A stretch of 64,000 nucleotides of DNA from Rhodococcus sp. B50. GTDB lineage: Bacteria > Actinomycetota > Actinomycetes > Mycobacteriales > Mycobacteriaceae. The notes beneath the pieces were generated by a model that was given only the letters and a program-made list of their open reading frames with translations, was not told the DNA's origin and ran no database searches. The stretch spans positions 1,116,001-1,180,000 of the forward strand of contig NZ_WPAG02000002.1 of the NCBI RefSeq assembly GCF_013602415.1, read 5' to 3'. Positions 26,367-34,638 of this stretch are shown piece by piece; position 1 is the first letter of the stretch, and each line of letters opens with the position of its first letter. The translations under genes and the position numbers were made by a program.

Positions 26367-27218
26367 TCACCTCGTCGTGTCAGGCGCGAGGAGCACAGCG
26401 TCGAGCACTCGGCGCGCTGCTGCGGGATCGTCGACGTGGATCGAGAATCGACTCACGAGCGCCGAACGGCGACGGTGTTCGAAGAAGGCCGGCAACACGA
26501 CGTCGACGGGTTCGGCGAGCACGAGGTCGAGATTGGTGCCATCGGGTCCGGGCAGGAACAGTATCTCGTCGTCCCCGCCCGTCTCCGTCGGCTGGAACCG
26601 GCGCCGCGGAATGCATCGCCGCAGGTTGTCGGGCTCGATACGAGCCACGATCTGATGTCCGGAGCGAAGGACCAATCCGTCTGGCGCCACCAGGTGCGGG
26701 TGGACGACGCGATCCGCGAGCCGGCCGACCAGGGGTAGGAGCGCGTACACCGAAATGATCAGCAACGTCCAGCGCAGCCATCCCCAGGGCACGAGTATGT
26801 GGACCACCGCGATCTCGATGACCGACGCCACGAGCCACGCGATCGGCACGCTCATGGTGCCGCGGGTGTAACCGATCGTCGTCATCCCTGGACCTGCGCC
26901 GACGCGATGCCCTCGTATCAGGAACCACAGTGCGCGGTAGCTTCTCAGTTCCGCGCGCATCAGGGTCGCCGGCACGCGGCCGACGAGCTCGTCGAGCACC
27001 CCCGCCCACTGTGTTCCGGATCGGCGCAGAACTCGGACGCGCAGTGCTCCGACGATCAGGACCAAGGCCCCGAAAGGCAGCTCGAATCCGAGCCAGACCC
27101 TCAGGGCGGTTGCCGGAGTGAGAACGCCGAACGCGGCAAAGGCGGCGTTCGTGCAGGCCACCAACACCGTGAGGACGAGTGTGGCCTGGTGGACGAGCCG
27201 GACGGTGCGCTCGGTCAT
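26367..27218 (-). CDS. Membrane protein of unknown function in a MerR operon
   Basis: A 283-residue protein with four or five hydrophobic helices between residues 8 and 170 (for example ATLVLTVLVACTNAAFAAFG and WLRWTLLIISVYALLPLVG). A soluble C-terminal region of about 100 residues is rich in Asp and Arg. I recognise no family. Its ATG overlaps the stop of the MerR regulator by 4 bp, so it is coexpressed with and likely the main target of that regulator. An export or membrane-stress role would fit but is only inferred. Confidence 0.75.
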   Translation of the reverse strand: MTERTVRLVHQATLVLTVLVACTNAAFAAFGVLTPATALRVWLGFELPFGALVLIVGALRVRVLRRSGTQWAGVLDELVGRVPATLMRAELRSYRALWFLIRGHRVGAGPGMTTIGYTRGTMSVPIAWLVASVIEIAVVHILVPWGWLRWTLLIISVYALLPLVGRLADRVVHPHLVAPDGLVLRSGHQIVARIEPDNLRRCIPRRRFQPTETGGDDEILFLPGPDGTNLDLVLAEPVDVVLPAFFEHRRRSALVSRFSIHVDDPAAARRVLDAVLLAPDTTR

Positions 27219-28054
27219 GCCTGCGCTCCGCCCTGCTGCGCCCCCGACTGTGCGGCGAGGCGCCGGACAAACCCTATGGCGACGGCCTGCTGCGCCGGAT
27301 CCGGGAGGAACTCGGCAAGCACATCCGTGTTCGATTCGAGGGCCGTCGCCGCCTCGACCGCCCACGAGCCGAGCACCTCCACCATGATCGGGATGTCACA
27401 GAGGAGTCCCGTCATACCGTCGACCACTGCGGTGATCTCATCGGCCGCCGTGGTGGGATCCTGCCCGGCGAGCGCACCGAATCGTCGGTAGACCGTGACC
27501 ATCGCGTGCCGTCGGTCGGGATCGTCGAGCAAGGTTCGCAGTGCGTCGAGGTATTCCGGCGGGGCCTGCCCGGTGAGTGCGAGCATCTCCCAGCTGTCGC
27601 GCTCGCGCACGAACAGGGTGCGGGTGTGCGGGTCGCCTTCGCCGTCGATGAGTTCGTCGAACGCATCGACGATCGGTGACGGCAAGGGCGAGAGTCGGTC
27701 GCCGGCGCGGTGACGCTCCAGAATCGCAGCGAGGGCGTCACGCTTGACCTGGAGGGTCCGGATCTGGGAATCCGCCGCCTCGAGCAGCGATTCGAGGTCC
27801 GCGGTGAGATCGGACCCGGCGTCGCGGTCGTTGCCGTCGGTGAAGCGCCCGCCGAGGACCGTCGCCACCGAACCCAGCGGAACACCTGACTGGGCGAGCC
27901 AGCGAATGCGCAGCAGGCGGACCAGGTCGGCGAGTTCGTAGTCCCGGTATCCGTTGGGTGTTCGCGGGGGCTCGGGCATCAGTCCGAGGCGGTGGTAGTG
28001 CCGGACGGCGCGAACGGTGGTTCCTGCGGCCTGAGCCAAGTCGCTGATCCTCAT
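27215..28054 (-). CDS. MerR-family transcriptional regulator
   Basis: A 279-residue regulator. The N-terminal winged helix is typical (MRISDLAQAAGTTVRAVRHY, then NGYRDYELADLVRLLRI), followed by the dimerisation helix and a 180-residue C-terminal domain that has no metal-binding cysteines, pointing to an organic ligand. It probably represses and activates its own promoter, whose operator is visible at 28061-28091 with the classical long spacer. The transcript may start at or within a base or two of the ATG. The downstream membrane protein is translationally coupled. Confidence 0.9.
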   Translation of the reverse strand: MRISDLAQAAGTTVRAVRHYHRLGLMPEPPRTPNGYRDYELADLVRLLRIRWLAQSGVPLGSVATVLGGRFTDGNDRDAGSDLTADLESLLEAADSQIRTLQVKRDALAAILERHRAGDRLSPLPSPIVDAFDELIDGEGDPHTRTLFVRERDSWEMLALTGQAPPEYLDALRTLLDDPDRRHAMVTVYRRFGALAGQDPTTAADEITAVVDGMTGLLCDIPIMVEVLGSWAVEAATALESNTDVLAEFLPDPAQQAVAIGFVRRLAAQSGAQQGGAQA

Positions 28055-28060
28055 GGCTTC

Positions 28061-28091
28061 AGCATCAACCCTGACGCTACGTCAGGGTCAA
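28061..28091 (-). promoter_or_regulatory. MerR-type promoter/operator with 19-bp spacer
   Basis: On the minus strand TTGACC (28086-28091) and GATGCT (28061-28066) are separated by 19 bp. The spacer contains a perfect 9-bp inverted repeat, ACCCTGACG (28068-28076) and CGTCAGGGT (28080-28088), with a 3-nt centre. This is the classic MerR-activated promoter layout. The -10 ends 7 bp before the ATG at 28054, implying a leaderless message. Confidence 0.8.
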
Positions 28092-28158
28092 GTCGTGGAT
28101 GCGTCGGCACACTTTCGGCGGGAACAACTCGAGAAGGACAGCGGTTGAGTGCGATAAG

Positions 28159-28178
28159 GTAGTTGACAACGCAACTAC
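28159..28178 (+). promoter_or_regulatory. Inverted-repeat operator before the pirin gene
   Basis: GTAGTTG (28159-28165) and CAACTAC (28172-28178) form a perfect 7-bp inverted repeat with a 6-nt centre. A TAAGGT -10-like element (28154-28159) abuts it, so a repressor bound here would cover the transcription start, 20 bp before the GTG. The type (MarR/HxlR-like) is guessed from shape only. Confidence 0.55.
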
Positions 28179-28197
28179 ATGACCGAGAGGGGTTACC

Positions 28198-29169
28198 GTG
28201 CCCGCCGTAACCGTCGACAACGTTCTTGCTCTTCCTCGCGTCGAAGAGCCCACGCCCGATGCACTCTCCCGTCCCGTCCTGTCGGTGACCACCGCCCCGC
28301 GCGGCTTCGAAGGCGAAGGCTTCCCCGTCCGCCGTGCGTTCGCGGGCATCGAGACCAAGCACCTCGACCCGTTCATCCACATGGATCAGATGGGCGAGGT
28401 GAACTACGCGCCCGGCGAACCGAAAGGCACACCCTGGCATCCGCATCGCGGCTTCGAGACCGTCACCTACATGATCGACGGCATCATGCAGCATCGCGAC
28501 TCCCACGGAGGCGGCGGCACGATCGGTGGCGGCGACACCCAATGGATGACCGCCGGCAGCGGCATCCTGCACATCGAAGCACCCCCGGAACACCTGGTGA
28601 TCAGCGGCGGACTGTTCCACGGCGTGCAGCTGTGGGTGAATCTGCCCAAGGCCGAGAAGTTCGTCGCCCCGCGGTACCAGGACATCGGAGGCACCGAGGT
28701 CGCACTGTTGTCCTCGGCCGACGGCGGTGCGCTCATCCGGGTGATCGCCGGAGAACTCGACGGGCACCGCGGACCGGGTTCGACGTACACGCCCATCACC
28801 CTGCTGCACGCGACCGTGGCGCCGGGGGCGAGCGTCACCCTGCCGTGGAACCCCGAGTTCAACGCCCTGGCATACGTGCTTGCCGGCGGCGGCGCGGTCG
28901 GATCGGAACACCGTCCGATCCGGACCGGACAGACGGCCGTCTTCGGCAGGGGTGAGAGCCTGACCATCTCCGCTGCCGCGACGCAGGATTCACGCACCGA
29001 CGCCGTCGAGGTGTTCGTGCTCGGAGGCAAGCCGATTCGTGAACGCGTCGTCATGGCCGGCCCGTTCGTCATGAACACCCGCGCCGAAATCATCGAAGCG
29101 ATGGAGGATTTCCAGGCGGGGCGTTTCGGTTCCATTCCCGCCGTGCGCACCTCGGACGAGAAGGGCTAG
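28198..29169 (+). CDS. Pirin family protein
   Basis: A 323-residue bicupin of the pirin family. The N-terminal domain has FIHMDQMGEVNY and the metal-binding WHPHRGFETVTYMIDG (two His plus further His/Glu in the LHIEAP segment, about residues 82-125). The C-terminal cupin includes YVLAGGGAVG. Bacterial pirins can have quercetinase-like activity or modulate other enzymes. The GTG start has GAGAGGGG upstream. It is divergent from the MerR gene and ends at a shared hairpin with the ComB remnant. Confidence 0.9.
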   Translation: MPAVTVDNVLALPRVEEPTPDALSRPVLSVTTAPRGFEGEGFPVRRAFAGIETKHLDPFIHMDQMGEVNYAPGEPKGTPWHPHRGFETVTYMIDGIMQHRDSHGGGGTIGGGDTQWMTAGSGILHIEAPPEHLVISGGLFHGVQLWVNLPKAEKFVAPRYQDIGGTEVALLSSADGGALIRVIAGELDGHRGPGSTYTPITLLHATVAPGASVTLPWNPEFNALAYVLAGGGAVGSEHRPIRTGQTAVFGRGESLTISAAATQDSRTDAVEVFVLGGKPIRERVVMAGPFVMNTRAEIIEAMEDFQAGRFGSIPAVRTSDEKG

Positions 29170-29180
29170 ACGGGTAGGGG

Positions 29181-29231
29181 CGATTCGAGTGGTTCAGGCC
29201 CCGGAAAGCGGGGTCGAAGCCACCCGAATCG
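29181..29231. terminator. Compound hairpin terminator
   Basis: Outer arms CGATTCGAGTGG (29181-29192) and CCACCCGAATCG (29220-29231) pair with one mismatch. An inner CCCCG-GAAAG-CGGGG hairpin lies at 29199-29213. It sits between the converging pirin gene and ComB remnant and can act in both directions. Confidence 0.7.
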
Positions 29232-29232
29232 T

Positions 29233-29868
29233 CTATCGCCTGTTGTCCACGAAGCGATCGTCGACGAGCACGGGCACGGTCGCACTCCGATCGACCTCCG
29301 CCGCCACGGCGACGTCGGATTCGTATCCCATGTCGATCAGCTCCCGACCGGATGCGCATGCTTCCAATGACGAGTTCACATTGCCTCGAACTGCATGCCA
29401 GGCGGCCACTGCCATCGCGGCCTCGGTCGACGCGGCCAGTTCCGGACGCCGAACCAACACGTCGGCGAGCACCGCGCCCGCACCCCACAGATCTTCGACG
29501 CACGGTCGCAGGGACCCGTCGGGCCACTTCTCCCCGGCGGCGATCACTGCCACGGCCGCCCCCTCCGCCAGCGCTTCCACGATCCATCTCGCCACCTCGG
29601 TGGCATTGCGCAGGCACGCTCCGACGACGACAGTCGACGACGCGGCCAGCGAGTGGGCGATCGACGACCCGTTCGGTGAGGGCAGGACCAAACGATGCAG
29701 GTTGTCGGCGTCGCGAACGGTGCTCGGGGACAGACTCACCTCCCCCGCTGTCGCTCGGCCGCGGCCGACCGCCAGGACGGCATCGTGTCTCGTTCACACA
29801 TGCCACGAATCCGGTTCCCGACCGCGCTGAGCGAGGTCGAGAACACCAAATCGTCGGCCGCGCCGCTT
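29233..29868 (-). pseudogene. Decayed 2-phosphosulfolactate phosphatase (ComB)-like gene
   Basis: The open part 29233-29793 matches the C-terminal two thirds of ComB-family phosphatases: AVLAVGRGRATAGEVSLSPS, RLVLPSPNGS and the strongly conserved GEKWPDGSLRPCVEDLWGAG. The homology runs upstream past the only usable start (GTG 29739) into an in-frame stop at 29794-29796. The N-terminal signature continues in another frame as DDLVFSTSLSAVG (about 29817-29855), with a deletion between. The first strand-loop is also missing before the DUF1304 stop. So the protein is split and shortened; a truncated product from GTG 29739 is possible but would lack the N-terminal active-site part. Confidence 0.65.
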
Positions 29869-30267
29869 CTACGCCAGCGCCACGAGCGCGACCAGCGACG
29901 GCACGCTCTGGCACAGCGCCCCCACCACTCCGGCCCCACGTGGGCGGCTCATCGCCATCCGGTCCGAGACGAACAATGCGATACCGGCCAGGAACATGAA
30001 AGTGCATGTATAGACGACGAGCGTGCGGCCCGGGGTCTCGTGACCGGTCCACCACAGGATCACCCCGGTGATCGCACCGGAGCCGAGGAAGAGATTGTAG
30101 AAACCGACGTTGAACGCCCACATCCGCACCGGCGGAACATCCGCAGTGGGGACGCGGAACAGGTCCCGGTGGATGCTCGGGCGCCGGAACAGGATCGATT
30201 CCCACGCGAACGCCAACAGGTGCACCACGGCAGCGACCAGCGCCGCGAGCTGCGCGATCAGGATCAT
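29869..30267 (-). CDS. DUF1304 family small membrane protein
   Basis: A 132-residue protein with four hydrophobic helices and the DUF1304 pattern: an early HLLAFAWESILF, then WAFNVGFYNLFLGSGAITG. The family is widespread and of unknown function. The start overlaps the cupin gene stop in ATGA form, so the two are an operon; the ComB-like remnant lies directly downstream and would share the transcript. Confidence 0.88.
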   Translation of the reverse strand: MILIAQLAALVAAVVHLLAFAWESILFRRPSIHRDLFRVPTADVPPVRMWAFNVGFYNLFLGSGAITGVILWWTGHETPGRTLVVYTCTFMFLAGIALFVSDRMAMSRPRGAGVVGALCQSVPSLVALVALA

Positions 30268-30722
30268 GACGCGGCCTCCTCGGCGAACCGGATGCCATAG
30301 CGAGCGGCGATCTGCGCGAACCTGCTCATCAGCACCTCCCGGGGAAGGTGCTCCTCCCCCAGCGCGTGGAGCTCGATGAAGAAGCCGCTCATCCCGGTAC
30401 CGGGACAGACGAGAAGGAAGACCGCGACGTCGGTCAGCACCGAGAAGCTGTTCATCGTCCCCGTCGCGATGGTGAGGGTGTCGCCGGCCGCAAGTTCACA
30501 GCCGTCGCCGTCGAGCAGGACGAGGATCCGCCCGCGCAGCAGGTGGTAGGTCTTGGGCCAGGGTTCCGAGTGCAGCGGCGGTGGGATGCCTCGGGGCGCC
30601 TCCACCAGCATGAGCTCGTAAGCGTCGCCGGTGCGCTCACCGGACGACAGGATCGTGACGACGGCGTCCGGCACCGACAAACGCCTGCCCGTACCGGCCT
30701 GTGTGAGATGAAATGTGGACAC
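30264..30722 (-). CDS. Cupin-domain protein
   Basis: A single-domain cupin of 152 residues. Motif 1 is PPPLHSEPWPKTYHLLRGRILV (one His pair partly replaced) and motif 2 includes ELAAGDTLTIATGTMNSFSV. The metal ligands of classical cupins are incomplete (the HxH is HSEPWPKTYH and the motif-2 His is absent), so it may be a binding rather than catalytic protein. It heads an operon with DUF1304 and is divergent from a LuxR regulator across an 18-bp palindrome. Confidence 0.82.
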   Translation of the reverse strand: MSTFHLTQAGTGRRLSVPDAVVTILSSGERTGDAYELMLVEAPRGIPPPLHSEPWPKTYHLLRGRILVLLDGDGCELAAGDTLTIATGTMNSFSVLTDVAVFLLVCPGTGMSGFFIELHALGEEHLPREVLMSRFAQIAARYGIRFAEEAAS

Positions 30723-30757
30723 AACTGCGACGCTAGGGGCCGGCGGACTGCCGAACC

Positions 30758-30775
30758 ATCCCCGAAACCGGGGAT
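30758..30775. promoter_or_regulatory. 18-bp palindrome in the cupin/LuxR divergent promoter
   Basis: ATCCCCG-AAAC-CGGGGAT is a perfect 7-bp inverted repeat in the 87-bp gap between the divergent cupin (start 30722) and LuxR (start 30810) genes. It is the obvious candidate operator for the LuxR protein. A CATACT element about 7 bp before ATG 30810, with no ribosome site, suggests the regulator message is leaderless. Confidence 0.55.
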
Positions 30776-30809
30776 GCTCCTACAGTTGGGACCGGCGCAT
30801 ACTGGGCTC

Positions 30810-31874
30810 ATGCTCGAAGTACGGGCGGAGCGGCTCCGCCGCGAGATCCTGGAGTTCGCAGGCACCGGTGCGGGCGTCACCGAACTGCACCAGCGTGCCA
30901 TCGAACTGGTCGATCACATCGTGCGCAGTGATCTGACATGCTGGGCGCTGTTCGATCCCTTGACCCTGGCGTTCGGTTCGATGACCAGTGGGCGCAACCG
31001 GATTCCCGCAGAGTACGAACCGCTGCTCGCCGAATCGGAGTACGGTGGCCACGATCCCGCGACGTTCGCCGAGATCGCCCGCAGTGGGCGAACGGTGGTG
31101 CGGGCCTCGGATCTACCGTCGACCGAACTCGCTCACAGTCTTCGACACGCTGCGGTATGGCGCCCACTCGGACTCGACCGTGAGGTGCGGGTCGTCTTCA
31201 CCACGGACGGGTTGTGTTGGGGATCGGCCGGTTTCGTGCGCTCGGGTCCGGACTTCACCGATCGGGAACTCGAGTTCCTGACGATGGTCGCTCCGGCAGT
31301 GGCGGTCGCGACCCGCGCGGCCGCCGTTCACTCCTTGCGAGCACGTCCCGGAGGCGACCCCGGGCCGGCGGTCATCGTGACCGATCCTGAGGGTGAGCCG
31401 GTCGCGTCGACCGTCGCGGCGAGGGCCTGGGAGGAGCGACTCGCCGGGCCGGTGCGACTGGCACTGCTGTTGCGGGCGGCGACATTCGGCGCCCGGTCGA
31501 GTACGACCGGGGTGTTTCGTGCTCGGGTCCGCAACGAAGGCGGGGGCTGGATCGTCGTGCGTGCGGCTGCGTTGAGCCCCGACGGAGACGAGTCCCGCAC
31601 CGCGGTCACCATCGAACCCGCGGCCGACAGTGAGCTCACGGACGTATTGTTCGCCGCGTACGCACTGACCGCCCGCGAGTGTGAGGTGTGCACCGACGTG
31701 CTGAACGGACTCTCTACAGCCGAGATCGCTCGGCACCGAGGCATCACGCCGAACACGGTGCACGACCACCTCAAGTCCGTCTATGCGAAGACGGGTGCGG
31801 GTAGTCGCGCGGAACTCGTCGCTCGGTTGGCCGGCCGGCAGATGCCTCGGCCGTCGCTGTCGTCCCGAACCTAG
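30810..31874 (+). CDS. LuxR-family transcriptional regulator with GAF-like sensor
   Basis: A 354-residue regulator. Residues about 15-175 look like a GAF-type sensory region (ELHQRAIELVDHIVRSDLTCWALFDP, then TDRELEFLTMVAPAVAVATRAA). The C-terminal LuxR helix-turn-helix is clear: LTARECEVCTDVLNGLSTAEIARHRG, then ITPNTVHDHLKSVYAKTG (about 285-335). There is no receiver Asp pocket, so it is probably ligand controlled. Its last 104 bp overlap the 3' end of mceG on the other strand. Likely targets are itself and the divergent cupin-DUF1304 operon. Confidence 0.88.
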   Translation: MLEVRAERLRREILEFAGTGAGVTELHQRAIELVDHIVRSDLTCWALFDPLTLAFGSMTSGRNRIPAEYEPLLAESEYGGHDPATFAEIARSGRTVVRASDLPSTELAHSLRHAAVWRPLGLDREVRVVFTTDGLCWGSAGFVRSGPDFTDRELEFLTMVAPAVAVATRAAAVHSLRARPGGDPGPAVIVTDPEGEPVASTVAARAWEERLAGPVRLALLLRAATFGARSSTTGVFRARVRNEGGGWIVVRAAALSPDGDESRTAVTIEPAADSELTDVLFAAYALTARECEVCTDVLNGLSTAEIARHRGITPNTVHDHLKSVYAKTGAGSRAELVARLAGRQMPRPSLSSRT

Positions 31875-32913
31875 GCAGCGCCACGGGGATCAATTCGGTG
31901 AGCGCGTCGGAACCCGTGAACGTCGGGGCCCGGTGTGGGGTGTCCATGTCCTCGAGGATGGCGGACTGGGCGGCCGGGGGCAGAGTGTGCAGGATCGAAC
32001 GCACCCGCTCCTGCCGACGCGCCACCGCCTGCCGCTCCGGCATCCCCGGAGTCGCCTGCATCTGCGGCACGATCCCCTCGACATCGTCCACCCCACCGGC
32101 ATGATGCCCGGCCTCCACGAGCGCCTGCTCGTGCGCCATCGTCGCCTCGTCCTTCTCCTCCGACATCCCGATCGGACCGATCATCGTGCCGTTGAGGAAC
32201 TGCTTGACCACCGGCTCATCCGAAGTCAACAACACCTCCCGCGGACCGAACATCACCAACTGCCGACGGAACAACATCCCGATATTGTCCGGCACCGTCC
32301 GCGCCAGATTGATGTTGTGCGACACGATCAGGATCGTCGCATCGATCTCCGCATTGATATCGATCAACGTCTGCGAAATATAGGTCGTGCGCACCGGATC
32401 CAGACCCGAATCCGGCTCGTCCACCAGAATGATCTCCGGATCGAGCACCAACGCCCGCGCCAACCCGGCACGCTTGCGCATCCCACCGGAGATCTCCCCC
32501 GGCAACTTGTCCTCCGCGCCGAGCAGACCGACGAGCTCGAGCTTGCTCATCACGATCTGCCGGATCTCCGACTCGGACTTGCGGGTGTGCTCACGCAACG
32601 GAAAGGCGACATTGTCGTACAGATTCATCGACCCGAACAACGCACCGTCCTGGAACAACACCCCGAACAACTTGCGGATCTCGTAGAGCTCCTTCGAGGA
32701 GCACTGCAGGATGTCGGTGCCGTCGATCACGATCGAACCCTGCTCCGGACGCAGCAGACCGATCAGCGACTTGAGGAACACCGACTTACCGGTACCCGAC
32801 GGACCGAGCAGCGCAGACACCTCACCCGCCGGCAGCGTCAATGTCACGTCCTGCCAGATACGCTGCGAGCCGAAGGACTTGGTCAGCCCCTCGACGGAAA
32901 CCTCGACACCCAC
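31771..32913 (-). CDS. mceG: Mce-system ATPase MceG (Mkl/MlaF-type ABC protein)
   Basis: MceG powers Mce lipid importers together with the YrbE permeases. The 380-residue protein has Walker A GPSGTGKS (37-44), the MlaF-type LFQDGALFGS Q-loop, signature ISGGMRKRAGLARAL (about 140) and Walker B IILVDEPDSGLD. A C-terminal extension of about 130 residues, typical of actinobacterial MceG, contains QERVRSILHTLPPAAQSAI. The GTG start has a perfect AGGAGG. It is the last gene of the mce cluster, whereas in mycobacteria mceG stands apart from mce operons. The 3' end overlaps the LuxR gene tail to tail. Confidence 0.92.
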   Translation of the reverse strand: MGVEVSVEGLTKSFGSQRIWQDVTLTLPAGEVSALLGPSGTGKSVFLKSLIGLLRPEQGSIVIDGTDILQCSSKELYEIRKLFGVLFQDGALFGSMNLYDNVAFPLREHTRKSESEIRQIVMSKLELVGLLGAEDKLPGEISGGMRKRAGLARALVLDPEIILVDEPDSGLDPVRTTYISQTLIDINAEIDATILIVSHNINLARTVPDNIGMLFRRQLVMFGPREVLLTSDEPVVKQFLNGTMIGPIGMSEEKDEATMAHEQALVEAGHHAGGVDDVEGIVPQMQATPGMPERQAVARRQERVRSILHTLPPAAQSAILEDMDTPHRAPTFTGSDALTELIPVALPRFGTTATAEASAGRPTERRVPRDYPHPSSHRRT

Positions 32914-32982
32914 GATTACCTCCTGATGGACCCGACTGTCGTGTCGGATGAGCGTTCTGCTGTCTGTGATGAATGCGGTGTA

Positions 32983-33702
32983 CTACCGCGTGGTCGGTCC
33001 GCGACGAAGCCGCCGGTACATCGCGTATGCGGTCAGGGCGCGTCGGTCGGCGGCACCGACCTCGACCTCCCACAGCGTGCGCGCCGCCGGGTGCAGCAGA
33101 GCGCGCACGACCCGGGCCGGAACCCCGCGCTGGACCCAGTCGCGAGGCCGCAGGATCTGGTCGCGGTAGCGGTCGCCGCTGGGGGTGCGCACCAGGAGCG
33201 AGGTGCAGGCGTCGTCGAAATAATCGGTGAACTCCGCCCAGTCCTGCGGCATCCGCCGATCCGAGATGCCGTAGCGCCGGTACCACGCACAGCAGTCCCG
33301 GTAGAGCGCTTCCTTCTCCGACTCCTCGAGTCGCCGGGCGAAGCCGTCGATCATCGCGACGAGTGTGTCGACGTAGGTGGCGTGCTGGAAGAAGAAGACA
33401 TCCGGGTCGAGCGCGTGGTACCGACGACCGAGATCGTCCGTTCCCTTCACGTCCTCGTGCGCGAACCGGACGATCGGGTGGATGTGCCGATCGTCGTAGG
33501 CGGCACGGACGAGGACGGGCACGGTCCGGCGTTTGTGCAACCAGAGCCTGCGCGGCGTCCGCGAATGGTCCATGCCCGCCGCGATTGCCGGATGCAGCAT
33601 CTGCAGTGCTACCGCCCGAGGCAGGGCGAGCAGGAAACGGCGGTCGTGCAGGTAGCGCCGCAACAGCCCATCCGGGTCGATGTCGGTGTCGGGAACCGTC
33701 AT
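32983..33702 (-). CDS. MpaB/DUF2236 family oxygenase-like protein (first copy)
   Basis: A 239-residue protein of the DUF2236/MpaB (ER-bound oxygenase-like, latex-clearing-protein related) family. ALPRAVALQMLHPAIAAGMDHS and FAHEDVKGTDD...YHALDPDVFFFQHATYVDTL hold the histidines and charged residues conserved in the family and thought to bind heme. It is at the short end of the family. It lies 7 bp after a second DUF2236 gene and 69 bp before mceG. A role in oxidising the imported lipid is plausible and unproven. Confidence 0.85.
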   Translation of the reverse strand: MTVPDTDIDPDGLLRRYLHDRRFLLALPRAVALQMLHPAIAAGMDHSRTPRRLWLHKRRTVPVLVRAAYDDRHIHPIVRFAHEDVKGTDDLGRRYHALDPDVFFFQHATYVDTLVAMIDGFARRLEESEKEALYRDCCAWYRRYGISDRRMPQDWAEFTDYFDDACTSLLVRTPSGDRYRDQILRPRDWVQRGVPARVVRALLHPAARTLWEVEVGAADRRALTAYAMYRRLRRGPTTR

Positions 33703-33709
33703 GTGCAGG

Positions 33710-34615
33710 TCAGATCAGATCGCGACCGGATCTGACGCGGCGACGTAGATCGGCGACGAGCGCTTCGCTTCCACCGTGTCGCAGGAAGCGCGGAATGAAC
33801 CTGTTGACGAACGAGACGAACACGAACAGATGCTCGTAGCGTCGACGGTCGGCTTCGCTCCATTCCAGATCCAGACCCTCCCGGAAGATGGGGGGCAGGC
33901 TCCCGATGGTGAGGAAGCGCAACAGGTTCCGGAACATCAGACGCATCGGCCAGTTGATCATCTTCAGGTTCACCAGGTCCATCAGGTACGCCTTGGTGGT
34001 CTCGTCGAAGACGACCCGCTCGCACGCGATGTTCCAGTACCTGTCGAAGTCGGCCCGCGTCGCCGGCCACATGTCCTCGGTCACCTGCAGGGTCGTGCCG
34101 AGGGTGGATCCGGTGCGGTAGAACGCCTCGAGCTGCTCGTCGTCGAGCTTGCCGTGCAGCAACTGGTACATGTCCTCGATGCCGATGTACAGGCAGGCCG
34201 CCACCCACAGCTGCAGTTCGCGGTTGAACGCGTTGTACTTGACGGGGCTGTTCTCGTCGGAGCGCACGAACCGGTGGGCGCCGTTGACGGCCTCGCGGTA
34301 GGCCTTGCGGTCGTCGTCGTTGCCGAGGATTGCCACGGCGAGGTAGGTGGCGGTGGTGCGAGCGCGCTTCCACGGGTGTTTGACCAGCGAGCCGGACTCG
34401 ACCTTGCTCTCCATGACGCCGTACGCAACTTCGGGCCAGCCGAGCTGCATGATGACGTTCGCGGCCGCACCGGCGAAGGACCAGAAGTCGACGGCGTCGG
34501 AGACCTTGTGCTGCTTGCGACTCCACCGGTTGGGTCCGCTCGTGATGGTGATGCGGGTCCGGCGCGAGTTCAGTACCGGTTCCCGGTCCAGGTCGTCGAG
34601 ATAGGGAGTGGGCAT
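33710..34615 (-). CDS. MpaB/DUF2236 family oxygenase-like protein (second copy)
   Basis: A 301-residue DUF2236-type protein, more distant from the neighbouring copy than gene duplication alone would suggest. FAGAAANVIMQLGWPEVAYGV corresponds to the family's first conserved helix, followed by HPWKRARTTATYLAVAILG, the VNGAHRFV motif (equivalent to the family's H-x-x-V segment) and ELQLWVAACLYIGIED. ATG 34615 has GGAG about 8 nt upstream. It follows the Mce-associated protein gene by 23 bp and appears part of the mce operon. Confidence 0.83.
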   Translation of the reverse strand: MPTPYLDDLDREPVLNSRRTRITITSGPNRWSRKQHKVSDAVDFWSFAGAAANVIMQLGWPEVAYGVMESKVESGSLVKHPWKRARTTATYLAVAILGNDDDRKAYREAVNGAHRFVRSDENSPVKYNAFNRELQLWVAACLYIGIEDMYQLLHGKLDDEQLEAFYRTGSTLGTTLQVTEDMWPATRADFDRYWNIACERVVFDETTKAYLMDLVNLKMINWPMRLMFRNLLRFLTIGSLPPIFREGLDLEWSEADRRRYEHLFVFVSFVNRFIPRFLRHGGSEALVADLRRRVRSGRDLI

Positions 34616-34638
34616 CGCGTGTCTCCTCGTGGTGTGGG

